Shown here: positions 1 through 6,752 of the stretch, in pieces
Layout: each line of letters opens with the position of its first letter
Numbering within the stretch: the stretch's first letter is position 1
Assembly: GCF_001577755.1 (NCBI RefSeq)
Contig: NZ_CP010776.1
Span: 2,108,001 to 2,172,000 of the forward strand
Length of the DNA stretch: 64,000 nt
Reading direction: 5' to 3'
Origin: Rufibacter sp. DG15C
Lineage (GTDB): Bacteria > Bacteroidota > Bacteroidia > Cytophagales > Hymenobacteraceae
Notes under the pieces: generated by a model
Database searches by the model: none
What the model was told of the DNA's origin: nothing
Seen by the model: only the letters and a program-made list of their open reading frames with translations
Program-made: the position numbers and the translations under genes

Positions 1-1
1 T

Positions 2-70
2 GACGCGAATGCGTTGCATGCCTTGGGTTTAGCACAAACTGAGTTAGCCAGACGTGTAGCCAGCAAGTAA
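2..70 (+). CDS. C-terminal end of an unidentified protein (partial)
   Basis: Only the last 22 codons and a TAA stop lie inside the window; the rest is upstream of base 1. The readable tail is alanine- and leucine-rich and ends in ARRVASK, as an amphipathic helix might. The fragment is too short to assign to a family. The next gene is on the opposite strand and converges on it with a gap of about 50 bases. Confidence 0.5.
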   Translation, partial: DANALHALGLAQTELARRVASK

Positions 71-119
71 GATTTCTGCTCTCCTAAGAAACAAAAAAAG
101 ATAAGCCTTGGCGCTACAC

Positions 120-653
120 CTATTTAGCCAACAGCTTACTCAGTACATCCCACACCACTACGCCCACCGTCACCGAAATATTCAAGGAGTGCTTGGTGCC
201 AAATTGCGGAATCTCCAATACGCCATCAGCCGCGGCAATCACTTCTTCCTCCACGCCAAATACCTCATTCCCGAAGACAAAGGCGTATTTCCCTTCTTTT
301 GCCGGATTAAAGTTTGTAAGCATAGTGCTGTCCTGCGCCTGTTCCACCGCCCAGACAGAATAGCCTTCGGCTTTTAGCGCAATTACGGCTTCTAAGGTAC
401 TCTCTACGTGTACCCATTCCACCGATTCCGTTGCGCCTAGCGCGGTTTTGTGGATTTCTTTGTTGGGTGGTGTGCCGGTAATCCCGCAGAGGTAGATTTT
501 CTCCACGGCAAAGGCATCGGCGGTTCTAAAGGTAGAGCCCACGTTGTGCAGGCTGCGCACGTTATCCAGTACCAACACCAACGGATTTTTTTGCTTATTT
601 TTGAAGTCCTCCACTGAGTCACGCTGGAGTTCTTCCATGCTTAGCTTGCGCAT
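120..653 (-). CDS. TrmH family (SPOUT) RNA 2'-O-methyltransferase
   Basis: A 177-residue protein matching the SpoU/TrmH family, which methylates ribose 2'-OH groups in tRNA or rRNA using S-adenosylmethionine. The three family motifs are visible: N31 to R43 (NVRSLHNVGSTFR), the glycine-rich FVFGNEVFGV near 125-134, and IPQFGTKHSLNIS near 148-160, which form the trefoil knot. The ATG at 653 was chosen because translation from further upstream would run through a repeat and across a promoter-like TACCTTTG box on this strand. The length suits a compact family member without an N-terminal extension. The RNA target cannot be deduced. It is divergent from mutS. Confidence 0.85.
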   Translation of the reverse strand: MRKLSMEELQRDSVEDFKNKQKNPLVLVLDNVRSLHNVGSTFRTADAFAVEKIYLCGITGTPPNKEIHKTALGATESVEWVHVESTLEAVIALKAEGYSVWAVEQAQDSTMLTNFNPAKEGKYAFVFGNEVFGVEEEVIAAADGVLEIPQFGTKHSLNISVTVGVVVWDVLSKLLAK

Positions 654-689
654 AGAGAATAGATTTTGGGCTCGCCCCGATTGTTTTTG

Positions 690-697
690 CAAAGGTA
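690..697 (-). promoter_or_regulatory. -7 box for the TrmH-family gene
   Basis: On the minus strand this reads TACCTTTG, an exact match to the Bacteroidota -7 consensus TAnnTTTG. It lies about 37 bases upstream of the chosen ATG. I see no TTG at the ideal -33 distance; that position falls at the edge of the palindrome at 719-756. Confidence 0.5.
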
Positions 698-718
698 AGC
701 GATAGGAAGCCACCAGCC

Positions 719-756
719 CGTTTTTAGCCTGTTTTTCTGAAAACAGGCTAAAAACG
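719..756. repeat. 38-bp palindromic element, copy 1
   Basis: Arms CGTTTTTAGCCTGTTTT (719-735) and AAAACAGGCTAAAAACG (740-756) pair perfectly over 17 bp around a 4-base loop. It lies between two divergent genes. Compared with the family consensus, the G to A change in the left arm is matched by C to T in the right arm. Confidence 0.95.
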
Positions 757-858
757 ACCATGAAGGAGGAGGAAAGGCTTGGTGCTTTTGGGTTTGCAGG
801 TGATCCTTCATTCCAAACTTGCACATCAGCACATTTACAATTAGCAGATTATACCGCT

Positions 859-3495
859 TTGGCAAAGACGACAGGAGAGTTCAGCGCTACCCCGCTGATG
901 AAACAATACAATGCCATCAAGGCCAAACACCCCGGCGCGCTCCTGCTTTTCAGGGTGGGGGACTTCTATGAGACGTTCGGTGAGGATGCCATCAAGGCCA
1001 GCAAGATTCTGGGCATTATGCTCACCAAGCGCGGCAACGGCTCGGCGTCTGAAACGGCCTTGGCTGGATTTCCGCACCATTCCATGGACACGTACCTGCC
1101 CAAGCTGGTACGGGCCGGTGAACGTGTAGCCATCTGTGACCAGCTGGAGGACCCTAAAACCGTCAAAGGCATTGTCAAGCGCGGCGTAACTGAGTTAGTG
1201 ACGCCCGGCGTGTCGTTCAATGACCAAGTGCTGGACCAAAAGCGGAACAACTATTTGGCGTCCCTGCACTTCGGGAAAAACAATATTGGCATTGCCTTGC
1301 TGGACGCCTCTACCGGTGATTTCATGCTGGCCGAGGGAGATGTAGGCTACATGGGCAAGCTGTTGCAGAATTTCAGTCCCGCCGAGGTCTTGTTCTGCAA
1401 AGGCAAGAAAGAGGCGTTTTTCCAGCACTTCGGGCAGGATTTCTGCCATTACGGGCTGGACGAGTGGGTGTACAGCTATGATTTTGCGGTGGAGAACCTC
1501 ACCAAACAGTTCAATACCCAGTCCTTGAAAGGCTTCGGGGTAGAGGGCTTGACGGAGGGCATCACCGCCGCCGGCGCCATTCTGCATTATCTGGCAGAGA
1601 CGCAGCACCACGATCTGCGCCATATTTCCACACTGGGCCGACTGGAAGAAGACAACTACGTGTGGCTGGACCGATTCACGGTACGCAACCTGGAGTTGAT
1701 TTATCCTCAACACCCCGAAGGCGTGCCTTTAATCAATGTGCTGGACAACACCGTCACGCCTATGGGCGCCCGCCTGTTGCGTAAGTGGCTGGTCTTGCCT
1801 TTGAAAGACGCGGCCCAGATTAAAAGACGCCTGGACACCGTGGAAGGCTTGCAAGCCCGTCCCGAGTTGTTGCAGGATATTTCGCATTACCTCAAGCAGA
1901 TAAGTGACCTGGAGCGCCTTATCTCCAAAGTAGCCGTGCGCAGGGTGAACCCGCGCGAACTATTGCAACTGGCCCGCGCGCTGGAAGCCACGCTCCCCAT
2001 AAAAGAATTGTTGGCAGTGAGCGGGGTTCCTGCCCTCCAGAAATTAGCCGAGCAATTGTTGCCGTGTGCCAGCATCAGAGACGAGATTCAGACGATATTA
2101 AAAGCCCAAGCGCCTGTATTGACCAACCAAGGCAATTTGGTGAATGACGGCATTGACCCTGAGTTGGATGAACTGCGCGCCATCGCCTTCTCGGGTAAAG
2201 ATTACCTGCTCCAGATTCAACAGCGCGAAATCCAGAACACCGGTATCTCTTCGCTTAAGATTGCCTATAACAAGGTGTTTGGGTATTACCTGGAGGTAAC
2301 GCACGCGCACAAAGACAAAGTGCCTGCATCCTGGATAAGAAAGCAGACCTTGGTCAACGCAGAGCGCTACATCACCGAGGAACTGAAAACTTACGAAGAG
2401 AAGATTTTGCATGCCGAGGACCGCCTGTTTGTGATTGAACAGCGCATCTTCAATGAGTTGATGCTGAGCACCGCCGAATACGTGCCCCAAATTCAGCAGA
2501 ACGCCAAGGCACTGGCCGTACTGGACTGCTTGGCTAACTTCGCGCAACTGGCCACGCAGAATGGCTATGTCAAGCCCGAGGTAGACGAAAGCACGGCCCT
2601 GAACATCACGCAAGGCCGCCATCCAGTGATTGAGAAGCAATTGCCTCCTGGGGAGCGTTACGTGCCCAATGACATCAAACTGGACAATGACGAACAGCAG
2701 ATTATAATTGTAACCGGTCCCAACATGGCGGGTAAAAGCGCCTTGTTGCGACAGACGGCCTTGATTGTGCTCATGGCGCAGATTGGCTGTTTTGTGCCGG
2801 CAGAGGCCGCGCAGATAGGCGTCATCGACAAAATCTTCACCCGCGTAGGTGCCTCAGACAACTTGAGTCGGGGCGAAAGTACGTTCATGGTGGAGATGAC
2901 CGAGACGGCCAGCATCCTCAATAACCTCTCTGACCGCAGTCTGGTCTTGATGGATGAGATTGGCCGGGGCACCAGTACCTATGACGGTATTTCCATCGCC
3001 TGGGCCATTGTAGAGCACCTGCACAACGCCCCAAAAGGCCGGGCGAAAACGCTGTTTGCCACCCATTACCATGAACTGAACCAGCTTACCGAGGATTTCC
3101 CGAGGGTGCGCAACTACAACGTGAGCGTGAAGGAGAGCAACGGCAAGATTCTGTTCATGCGCAAACTGGTGGAAGGAGGTAGTGCCCACAGCTTCGGGAT
3201 ACAGGTGGCCCAAATGGCCGGCATGCCCAACAGCGTGGTGATACGGGCCAATGAAATCATGCACCACCTGGAGCAGGAGAAAATCAGCCATCCACACCAA
3301 GACTCCCAGGAGGTGATGAAGAGCCTGCCCAAACAGCCGTACCAGCTCAGCATGTTTGAATTAAACGACCCGCAACTGGTGCGCATCAAGGAGATTTTTG
3401 AAAAACTTGACATCAACACCATCACCCCGGTAGAGGCTTTGCTTAAACTGAATGAGCTCAAGATGCTGGTAGACGGCAAGAAGGAGAAAGTTTAG
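859..3495 (+). CDS. mutS: DNA mismatch repair protein MutS
   Basis: MutS recognises base mismatches and small loops and starts methyl-independent mismatch repair with MutL. The N-terminal mismatch-binding domain starts with TPLMKQYNAIKAKHPG and contains the GDFYETFGEDA segment with the F-x-E wedge. Connector, lever and clamp domains follow, then the ATPase with Walker A GPNMAGKS (about 620-627) and Walker B LVLMDEIG (about 695-702). The C-terminus carries the helical dimerisation region. I chose the TTG at 859, giving MAKTTGEFSATPLMK and 878 residues, because other Bacteroidota MutS proteins begin close to this MAKTT-like sequence as I recall them. An in-frame ATG at 760 would add 33 residues without MutS character and starts just after the palindrome. 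Confidence 0.95.
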   Translation: MAKTTGEFSATPLMKQYNAIKAKHPGALLLFRVGDFYETFGEDAIKASKILGIMLTKRGNGSASETALAGFPHHSMDTYLPKLVRAGERVAICDQLEDPKTVKGIVKRGVTELVTPGVSFNDQVLDQKRNNYLASLHFGKNNIGIALLDASTGDFMLAEGDVGYMGKLLQNFSPAEVLFCKGKKEAFFQHFGQDFCHYGLDEWVYSYDFAVENLTKQFNTQSLKGFGVEGLTEGITAAGAILHYLAETQHHDLRHISTLGRLEEDNYVWLDRFTVRNLELIYPQHPEGVPLINVLDNTVTPMGARLLRKWLVLPLKDAAQIKRRLDTVEGLQARPELLQDISHYLKQISDLERLISKVAVRRVNPRELLQLARALEATLPIKELLAVSGVPALQKLAEQLLPCASIRDEIQTILKAQAPVLTNQGNLVNDGIDPELDELRAIAFSGKDYLLQIQQREIQNTGISSLKIAYNKVFGYYLEVTHAHKDKVPASWIRKQTLVNAERYITEELKTYEEKILHAEDRLFVIEQRIFNELMLSTAEYVPQIQQNAKALAVLDCLANFAQLATQNGYVKPEVDESTALNITQGRHPVIEKQLPPGERYVPNDIKLDNDEQQIIIVTGPNMAGKSALLRQTALIVLMAQIGCFVPAEAAQIGVIDKIFTRVGASDNLSRGESTFMVEMTETASILNNLSDRSLVLMDEIGRGTSTYDGISIAWAIVEHLHNAPKGRAKTLFATHYHELNQLTEDFPRVRNYNVSVKESNGKILFMRKLVEGGSAHSFGIQVAQMAGMPNSVVIRANEIMHHLEQEKISHPHQDSQEVMKSLPKQPYQLSMFELNDPQLVRIKEIFEKLDINTITPVEALLKLNELKMLVDGKKEKV

Positions 3496-3548
3496 ATAGT
3501 CGCGAGTTCTGAGTCTAGAGTCGCGAGTCTGGGAATGGATATATTGGC

Positions 3549-3588
3549 AACGCCCGCTTTTCTATGGAGAGCGGGCGTTGTTGTTTTT
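3549..3588 (+). terminator. Intrinsic terminator of mutS
   Basis: A 10-bp stem, AACGCCCGCT (3549-3558) with AGCGGGCGTT (3570-3579), is followed by a T-rich tract. It stands directly before palindrome copy 2, which shows that the palindrome is separate from the real terminator. Confidence 0.75.
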
Positions 3589-3621
3589 GGCTTGTTTTGA
3601 CCAAAACAGGCTAAAAACAAC
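3580..3621. repeat. Palindromic element, copy 2
   Basis: The outer arms are GTTGTTTTTGGCTTGTTTT and AAAACAGGCTAAAAACAAC. The usual outer CG is replaced by TG with a matching CA, so pairing is kept. It lies between mutS and the tRNA genes. Confidence 0.85.
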
Positions 3622-3715
3622 ATAAGAGTTCTTCATGCCCAGAAAAACTTTTAAAAATTTGTGCCTGATTTTCAGAAGGATTACCGCTTGATGAAGATTT
3701 TTTTAGGCTTAGTGC

Positions 3716-3745
3716 TTGACAAAAAAGATTTCTTGCTTACCTTTG
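3716..3745 (+). promoter_or_regulatory. Promoter of the tRNA-Gly/tRNA-Leu unit
   Basis: TTG (3716-3718, within TTGAC) and TACCTTTG (3738-3745) are separated by 19 bases, a full match to the Bacteroidota housekeeping promoter. The tRNA-Gly gene begins 34 bases after the -7 box. Confidence 0.85.
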
Positions 3746-3779
3746 TATCACTAATTCAAACGACGGAATTAGAAACAAT

Positions 3780-3852
3780 GCGAAAGTAGCTCAGTTGGTA
3801 GAGCGCGACCTTGCCAAGGTCGAGGTCGCGGGTTCGAACCCCGTCTTTCGCT
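3780..3852 (+). tRNA. tRNA-Gly (anticodon GCC)
   Basis: A complete cloverleaf can be drawn. The acceptor GCGAAAG pairs with CTTTCGC, the D arm contains AGCTCAGTTGGTAGAGC, the anticodon loop TTGCCAA gives anticodon GCC, and the T arm carries GGTTCGAACCC. The discriminator base is T and CCA is not encoded. It is followed by tRNA-Leu 73 bases downstream. Confidence 0.97.
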
Positions 3853-3925
3853 CAGATTAAAGACGTTGCTTCGGTAACGTCTTTTGTTTATCTGCTCATT
3901 TTCATTTCTCCTGTAGAGATGAAAG

Positions 3926-4009
3926 GCCGGGATGGTGGAACTGGTAGACACGCAAGACTTAAAATCTTGTTTCCATTAGGAAGTGCGGGTTCGATTCCCG
4001 CTCCTGGTA
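3926..4009 (+). tRNA. tRNA-Leu (anticodon TAA)
   Basis: A class II tRNA with a long variable arm. The acceptor GCCGGGA pairs with TCCTGGT (G-T at both variable positions), the anticodon stem CAAGA/TCTTG encloses CTTAAAA with anticodon TAA, and the T loop is GGTTCGATTCCCG. CCA is not encoded. It is probably co-transcribed with tRNA-Gly. An AT-rich block begins right after it. Confidence 0.97.
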
Positions 4010-4024
4010 CTTATTATGATGCTT

Positions 4025-4060
4025 AAGAGCCTGTAAATCAATTATTTACAGGCTCTTTTT
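4025..4060 (+). terminator. Terminator of the tRNA unit
   Basis: A 14-bp stem (4025-4038 with 4044-4057) around a 5-base loop is followed by a run of T residues. Confidence 0.85.
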
Positions 4061-4220
4061 CTTTGGTGAATAACAAACATTGCAGGCTTCCTAAAGATGC
4101 TTCCCTTTTATAAAACACCTATTGGCCCGATGCAGGTAAACGCAAAGAAATCATAAACTTTCCAGCTTTGCCAAGGTTAACTGAATCTCTGGGATCAGAT
4201 TGGAAAGCCCTACCTTAAAA

Positions 4221-4267
4221 AGCCCCTACTTTAATCTCCAAAAAGATGGATGATTAAAGTAAGGGCT
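4221..4267 (-). terminator. Terminator of the acyltransferase gene
   Basis: AGCCCCTACTTTAATC (4221-4236) pairs with GATTAAAGTAAGGGCT (4252-4267), with one bulge. The stem lies just past the stop codon of the minus-strand acyltransferase. Confidence 0.65.
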
Positions 4268-4272
4268 GTTGC

Positions 4273-4845
4273 TTAATTGATTTTTGTAGTACTTAGGTAT
4301 TCATCTTCCAGTTTAAGAAGATCTTTGGACCTGGATTTGATCCACTTAGCCGGTATGCCAAAGTAAAAGCTAAACGCTTCACAATCTTTGGTTATAAGTG
4401 AAAAAGCGCCTATCGAGACACCTTCTGCGATGTTGACCCCCGGGAGAACGATGGATGAAGCACCTATGATGGTATGTTTCCCGATGGTTACATCTTTATG
4501 AGTTACATTTGTGAATTCAGAAGGTAAGGTGGGGCCAGTCATGAATTGCCCAGAATAATCATCGTTACTACTATAAATGGCACATCTAGATGAAATCCCA
4601 GCAAAATCCCCTATACTAATCTTCCCTTTACCAATCAATGATGTATAACAGGCTATATGCACATTTCTTCCTAAATCCATCCCCCCCTCCCCAGCAGACA
4701 AAATACAGAAATCATCGATCCGGGTATAGTCACCTAAACTTATATATGCGGGATTGTAAATAGAGGCCTTGTCAGACACTGATACATTCTTTCCAATGCT
4801 TTTAAAGCCTGCCTCTTTTAGTTGTTCCTCAGTTAAGAATGCCAT
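4273..4845 (-). CDS. Left-handed beta-helix acyltransferase (maltose/serine acetyltransferase-like)
   Basis: A 190-residue hexapeptide-repeat transferase of the WbbJ/Maa/VatB kind, which moves an acetyl or other acyl group from a CoA thioester to a sugar, an amino sugar or another hydroxyl. Hexapeptide periodicity is clear (ISLGDYTRIDD, IGKGKISIGDF, VTIGKHTIIGASSIVLPGVNIAEGVSIGAFSLI), and the C-terminus has the typical YFGIPAKWIKSR. Proteins of this type often decorate surface polysaccharide, but the acceptor is unknown. Base composition is clearly more AT-rich than the flanking core genes. Its ATG overlaps the stop of the decayed gene upstream (TAATG), so it was once the second gene of a two-gene unit. 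Confidence 0.85.
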   Translation of the reverse strand: MAFLTEEQLKEAGFKSIGKNVSVSDKASIYNPAYISLGDYTRIDDFCILSAGEGGMDLGRNVHIACYTSLIGKGKISIGDFAGISSRCAIYSSNDDYSGQFMTGPTLPSEFTNVTHKDVTIGKHTIIGASSIVLPGVNIAEGVSIGAFSLITKDCEAFSFYFGIPAKWIKSRSKDLLKLEDEYLSTTKIN

Positions 4846-5280
4846 TACTTGTTGAAGTTAAAAAAGCTATTATAGTTGGTCCCTAAGATATCGCTTTCTG
4901 TACAAAAACCATTTCCACTTCTACCTTTAATTTGGCGTTGTGAAAATTTCTCTTGCCTGTCGGTTACGGGTTTAGGGCCTAGCAGAAATCTACCCTCCCT
5001 GCCATCGGGTGTACCGTTAAGTTGGTTTGATGTCTAAGGAGACATACTTGTTAGGTATAGAGTAACTAATAGAGCCATCAGGCTCAACGCTCATCCGAGC
5101 TACAATATTAAATCCTTCCAACTTCTTTTCCTTGGCAGGACAGTAGTAGTGAAAATTGGGGCTATGTGTTTTATTTAACTCAACAACCTTGGATAGGCGG
5201 TCAAACTCCTGCTTTCCAACCTCAATTTACGTGCCCTTATTCATCTCTAGAATGAACGCACTCCTAAGCTATTTGTAAAG
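4845..5280 (-). pseudogene. Decayed gene upstream of the acyltransferase (frameshift and in-frame stop)
   Basis: The minus strand reads as convincing protein in two frames. The upstream part reads IEVGKQEFDRLSKVVELN and runs to SISYSIPNKYVSLDI. A shift at ATCAAACC near 5025 then joins it to NQLNGTPDGREGRFLLGPKP and a tail ending SFFNFNK, whose TAA overlaps the acyltransferase ATG. Removing one A restores one frame. An in-frame TAA at 5227-5229 interrupts ILEMNKGT and IEVG, and a further TAG lies upstream, so the 5' limit is uncertain. I do not recognise the family. The amino-acid pattern and the start-stop overlap are the reasons to call it a former gene. Confidence 0.65.
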
Positions 5281-5643
5281 AATTGCCCTCACTATAATCT
5301 CAATGCTAAAGCCTCTATAAAAACAGTTTAAAGTCAGGATAATGGAATTTATCATTTTTAGGGTCTTTACATAGTGCATATTAACCTTTCCACCTCTATA
5401 TAGCTGATCCGGTCCTATAAGGGGTATGGCGGGGCAGATACCTGCAAGCCCCTAACCTATGTAAGGTCAAATTAGACTTAAATAGGGTAGCGCCTTTGAA
5501 TCATTTCTTGTGTATTGCTATTCACCGACTATCCAAACGCAATTCAGTATTAATACTGAATTTGTAACCATATTGAAAGTGTAATCTAAAATTTGCAGAA
5601 AGCAAGGAATAATGGTATTACCTTTTAGGTCCAAATACACGCT
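5281..5643. other. AT-rich stretch with no recognisable gene
   Basis: About 360 bases of low-GC sequence. The frame of the decayed minus-strand gene stays open for some distance (readable near 5281-5400) but shows no recognisable domain or start. No tRNA, terminator or palindromic element was seen. Confidence 0.4.
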
Positions 5644-6064
5644 ATGATACTTTTTCAAGACCATTTGATTGTTTTATACTATGAACCCAAGACTGATATT
5701 TTATCAGTAGACTGGCCTAGTGTAGAAGCTTACAATTTATTGGAAATTGAACGCGCTGTTACTCTGTTGGTGGAATACATCAGGAATTATGATGTAATGA
5801 GGTTGCTTATTGACAGGAGCCATTCTAAAATGGCTCCTGAGGTGGACATGACGGCCTACATGGAAATTGTTACAAGGTTTGGAGCCAGTTTGCAGGCAAC
5901 ACGTCTAAAGAAATCCGCTAGTATAGTTATAGTCCACAAAGACAAGGCAAGAGTAATCAGATGAGATAGCTCAGAAGGTATCAAAGAGTCTGAAATTCCA
6001 GATACAAAGAAAGACTTTCACCTCCAAAGCTGAGGCGATTAGATGGCTTTCTGGGGAAGATTGA
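5644..6064 (+). pseudogene. STAS/SpoIIAA-like small protein, frameshifted near its C-terminus
   Basis: The first frame gives 106 residues from the ATG at 5644 and ends in KDKARVIR then TGA at 5962-5964. The next frame continues as DEIAQKVSKSLKFQIQRKTF and ends AIRWLSGED at TGA 6062-6064. Such a tail, with a phenylalanine-rich strand and a last helix containing A-x-x-W-L, is typical of the roughly 140-residue SpoIIAA/STAS-like proteins common in Hymenobacteraceae, whose function is not established. Loss of two bases (GA) from an AGAGATGAG-like stretch would explain the break. It may still make a truncated protein, so it is either a recent pseudogene or a sequencing error. Confidence 0.6.
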
Positions 6065-6329
6065 GAAACCAGGTTCTGATACTCATTAAAGTTTTGTTAC
6101 CAGTTCGTTTCTTATAGCTGTAAAATTGTTTTCAAGTATCTTATTTATAATAAATTAAGAATGAGCCTAAGTGCCTGCTCCTTGTGTTTTAGACCGTTTT
6201 CAAACGAATCCCTAATATCTATGCTTCCTGTTTAATATCTAGTTGATAATCAATGGATAAATCTAAAAACCTTTGATAATTATAACAGTAAACTAAAGGA
6301 AATCCATTTTCAACCTTAACAGCAAGCGT

Positions 6330-6575
6330 ATGAAAAGAGAAATTTACTTAAGATGTAATTTGCCGGGAGTGCGAGAGGGAAATGTGCAGGAGATGGACGT
6401 GCGGCAAATGCTGTACGGTAAATTGACTCTTCTCAAAGAGCCTGGGTTGTCAAACTTGAACCAACTGCAAGACCTGCATTGGGAGCTGGAGGCGCAAACC
6501 GACAGGGGGGATTGGCTCCATTTCGATTGGGAAATGGTGGATCCTGCCTCAGTAGGGGAGCCTCAGATGGAATAA
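6330..6575 (+). CDS. Small hypothetical protein (81 aa)
   Basis: I do not recognise this family. The protein starts MKREIYLRCNLPG and contains DVRQMLYGKLTLLKEPG followed by a tryptophan-rich acidic segment (LHWELEAQTD, WLHFDWEMVD). It has no signal peptide or membrane segment, so it is probably a small cytoplasmic protein. A good terminator follows directly, which supports a real transcription unit. Its GC content is closer to the core genome than that of the preceding block. Confidence 0.55.
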   Translation: MKREIYLRCNLPGVREGNVQEMDVRQMLYGKLTLLKEPGLSNLNQLQDLHWELEAQTDRGDWLHFDWEMVDPASVGEPQME

Positions 6576-6579
6576 CAGC

Positions 6580-6611
6580 AAAAAAGCCTCGGTGATGCCG
6601 GGGCTTTTTTG
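6580..6611 (+). terminator. Terminator after the 81-aa gene
   Basis: A-rich and T-rich arms surround a GC stem (AAAAAAGCC with GGCTTTTTT plus CGG/CCG), so it could work in both directions. Confidence 0.7.
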
Positions 6612-6687
6612 TGGGCATAGTATGAAGTGGTTGTGCACCGCTAAGAAGGCAATGACAGAAAGGTGTTTGCTAGTCTTTTTCTAGCAA

Positions 6688-6729
6688 GTCGTTTTTGACC
6701 TGTTTCCCAGAAAACAAGCGAAAAACGAC
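6688..6729. repeat. Palindromic element, copy 3
   Basis: Arms GTCGTTTTTGACCTGTTT and AAAACAAGCGAAAAACGAC, with pairing extended by GTC/GAC outside the core. It lies between convergent genes. Confidence 0.85.
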
Positions 6730-6752
6730 CCTCTTTTAACTATGTATAAAAT

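Noticed and set aside
719-756. The palindromes as CRISPR repeats
   Set aside because: They are spread over 60 kb with one copy per intergenic space, without regular spacers, and no cas genes are present.
3769-4026. Short open frames over the tRNA genes on both strands
   Set aside because: They cover complete tRNA-Gly and tRNA-Leu cloverleafs and have no protein character.
3990-6700. An integrated element with attachment sites at tRNA-Leu
   Set aside because: The block after the tRNA is AT-rich, but I found no integrase gene and no second copy of the tRNA 3' end downstream, so there is no direct sign of site-specific integration.
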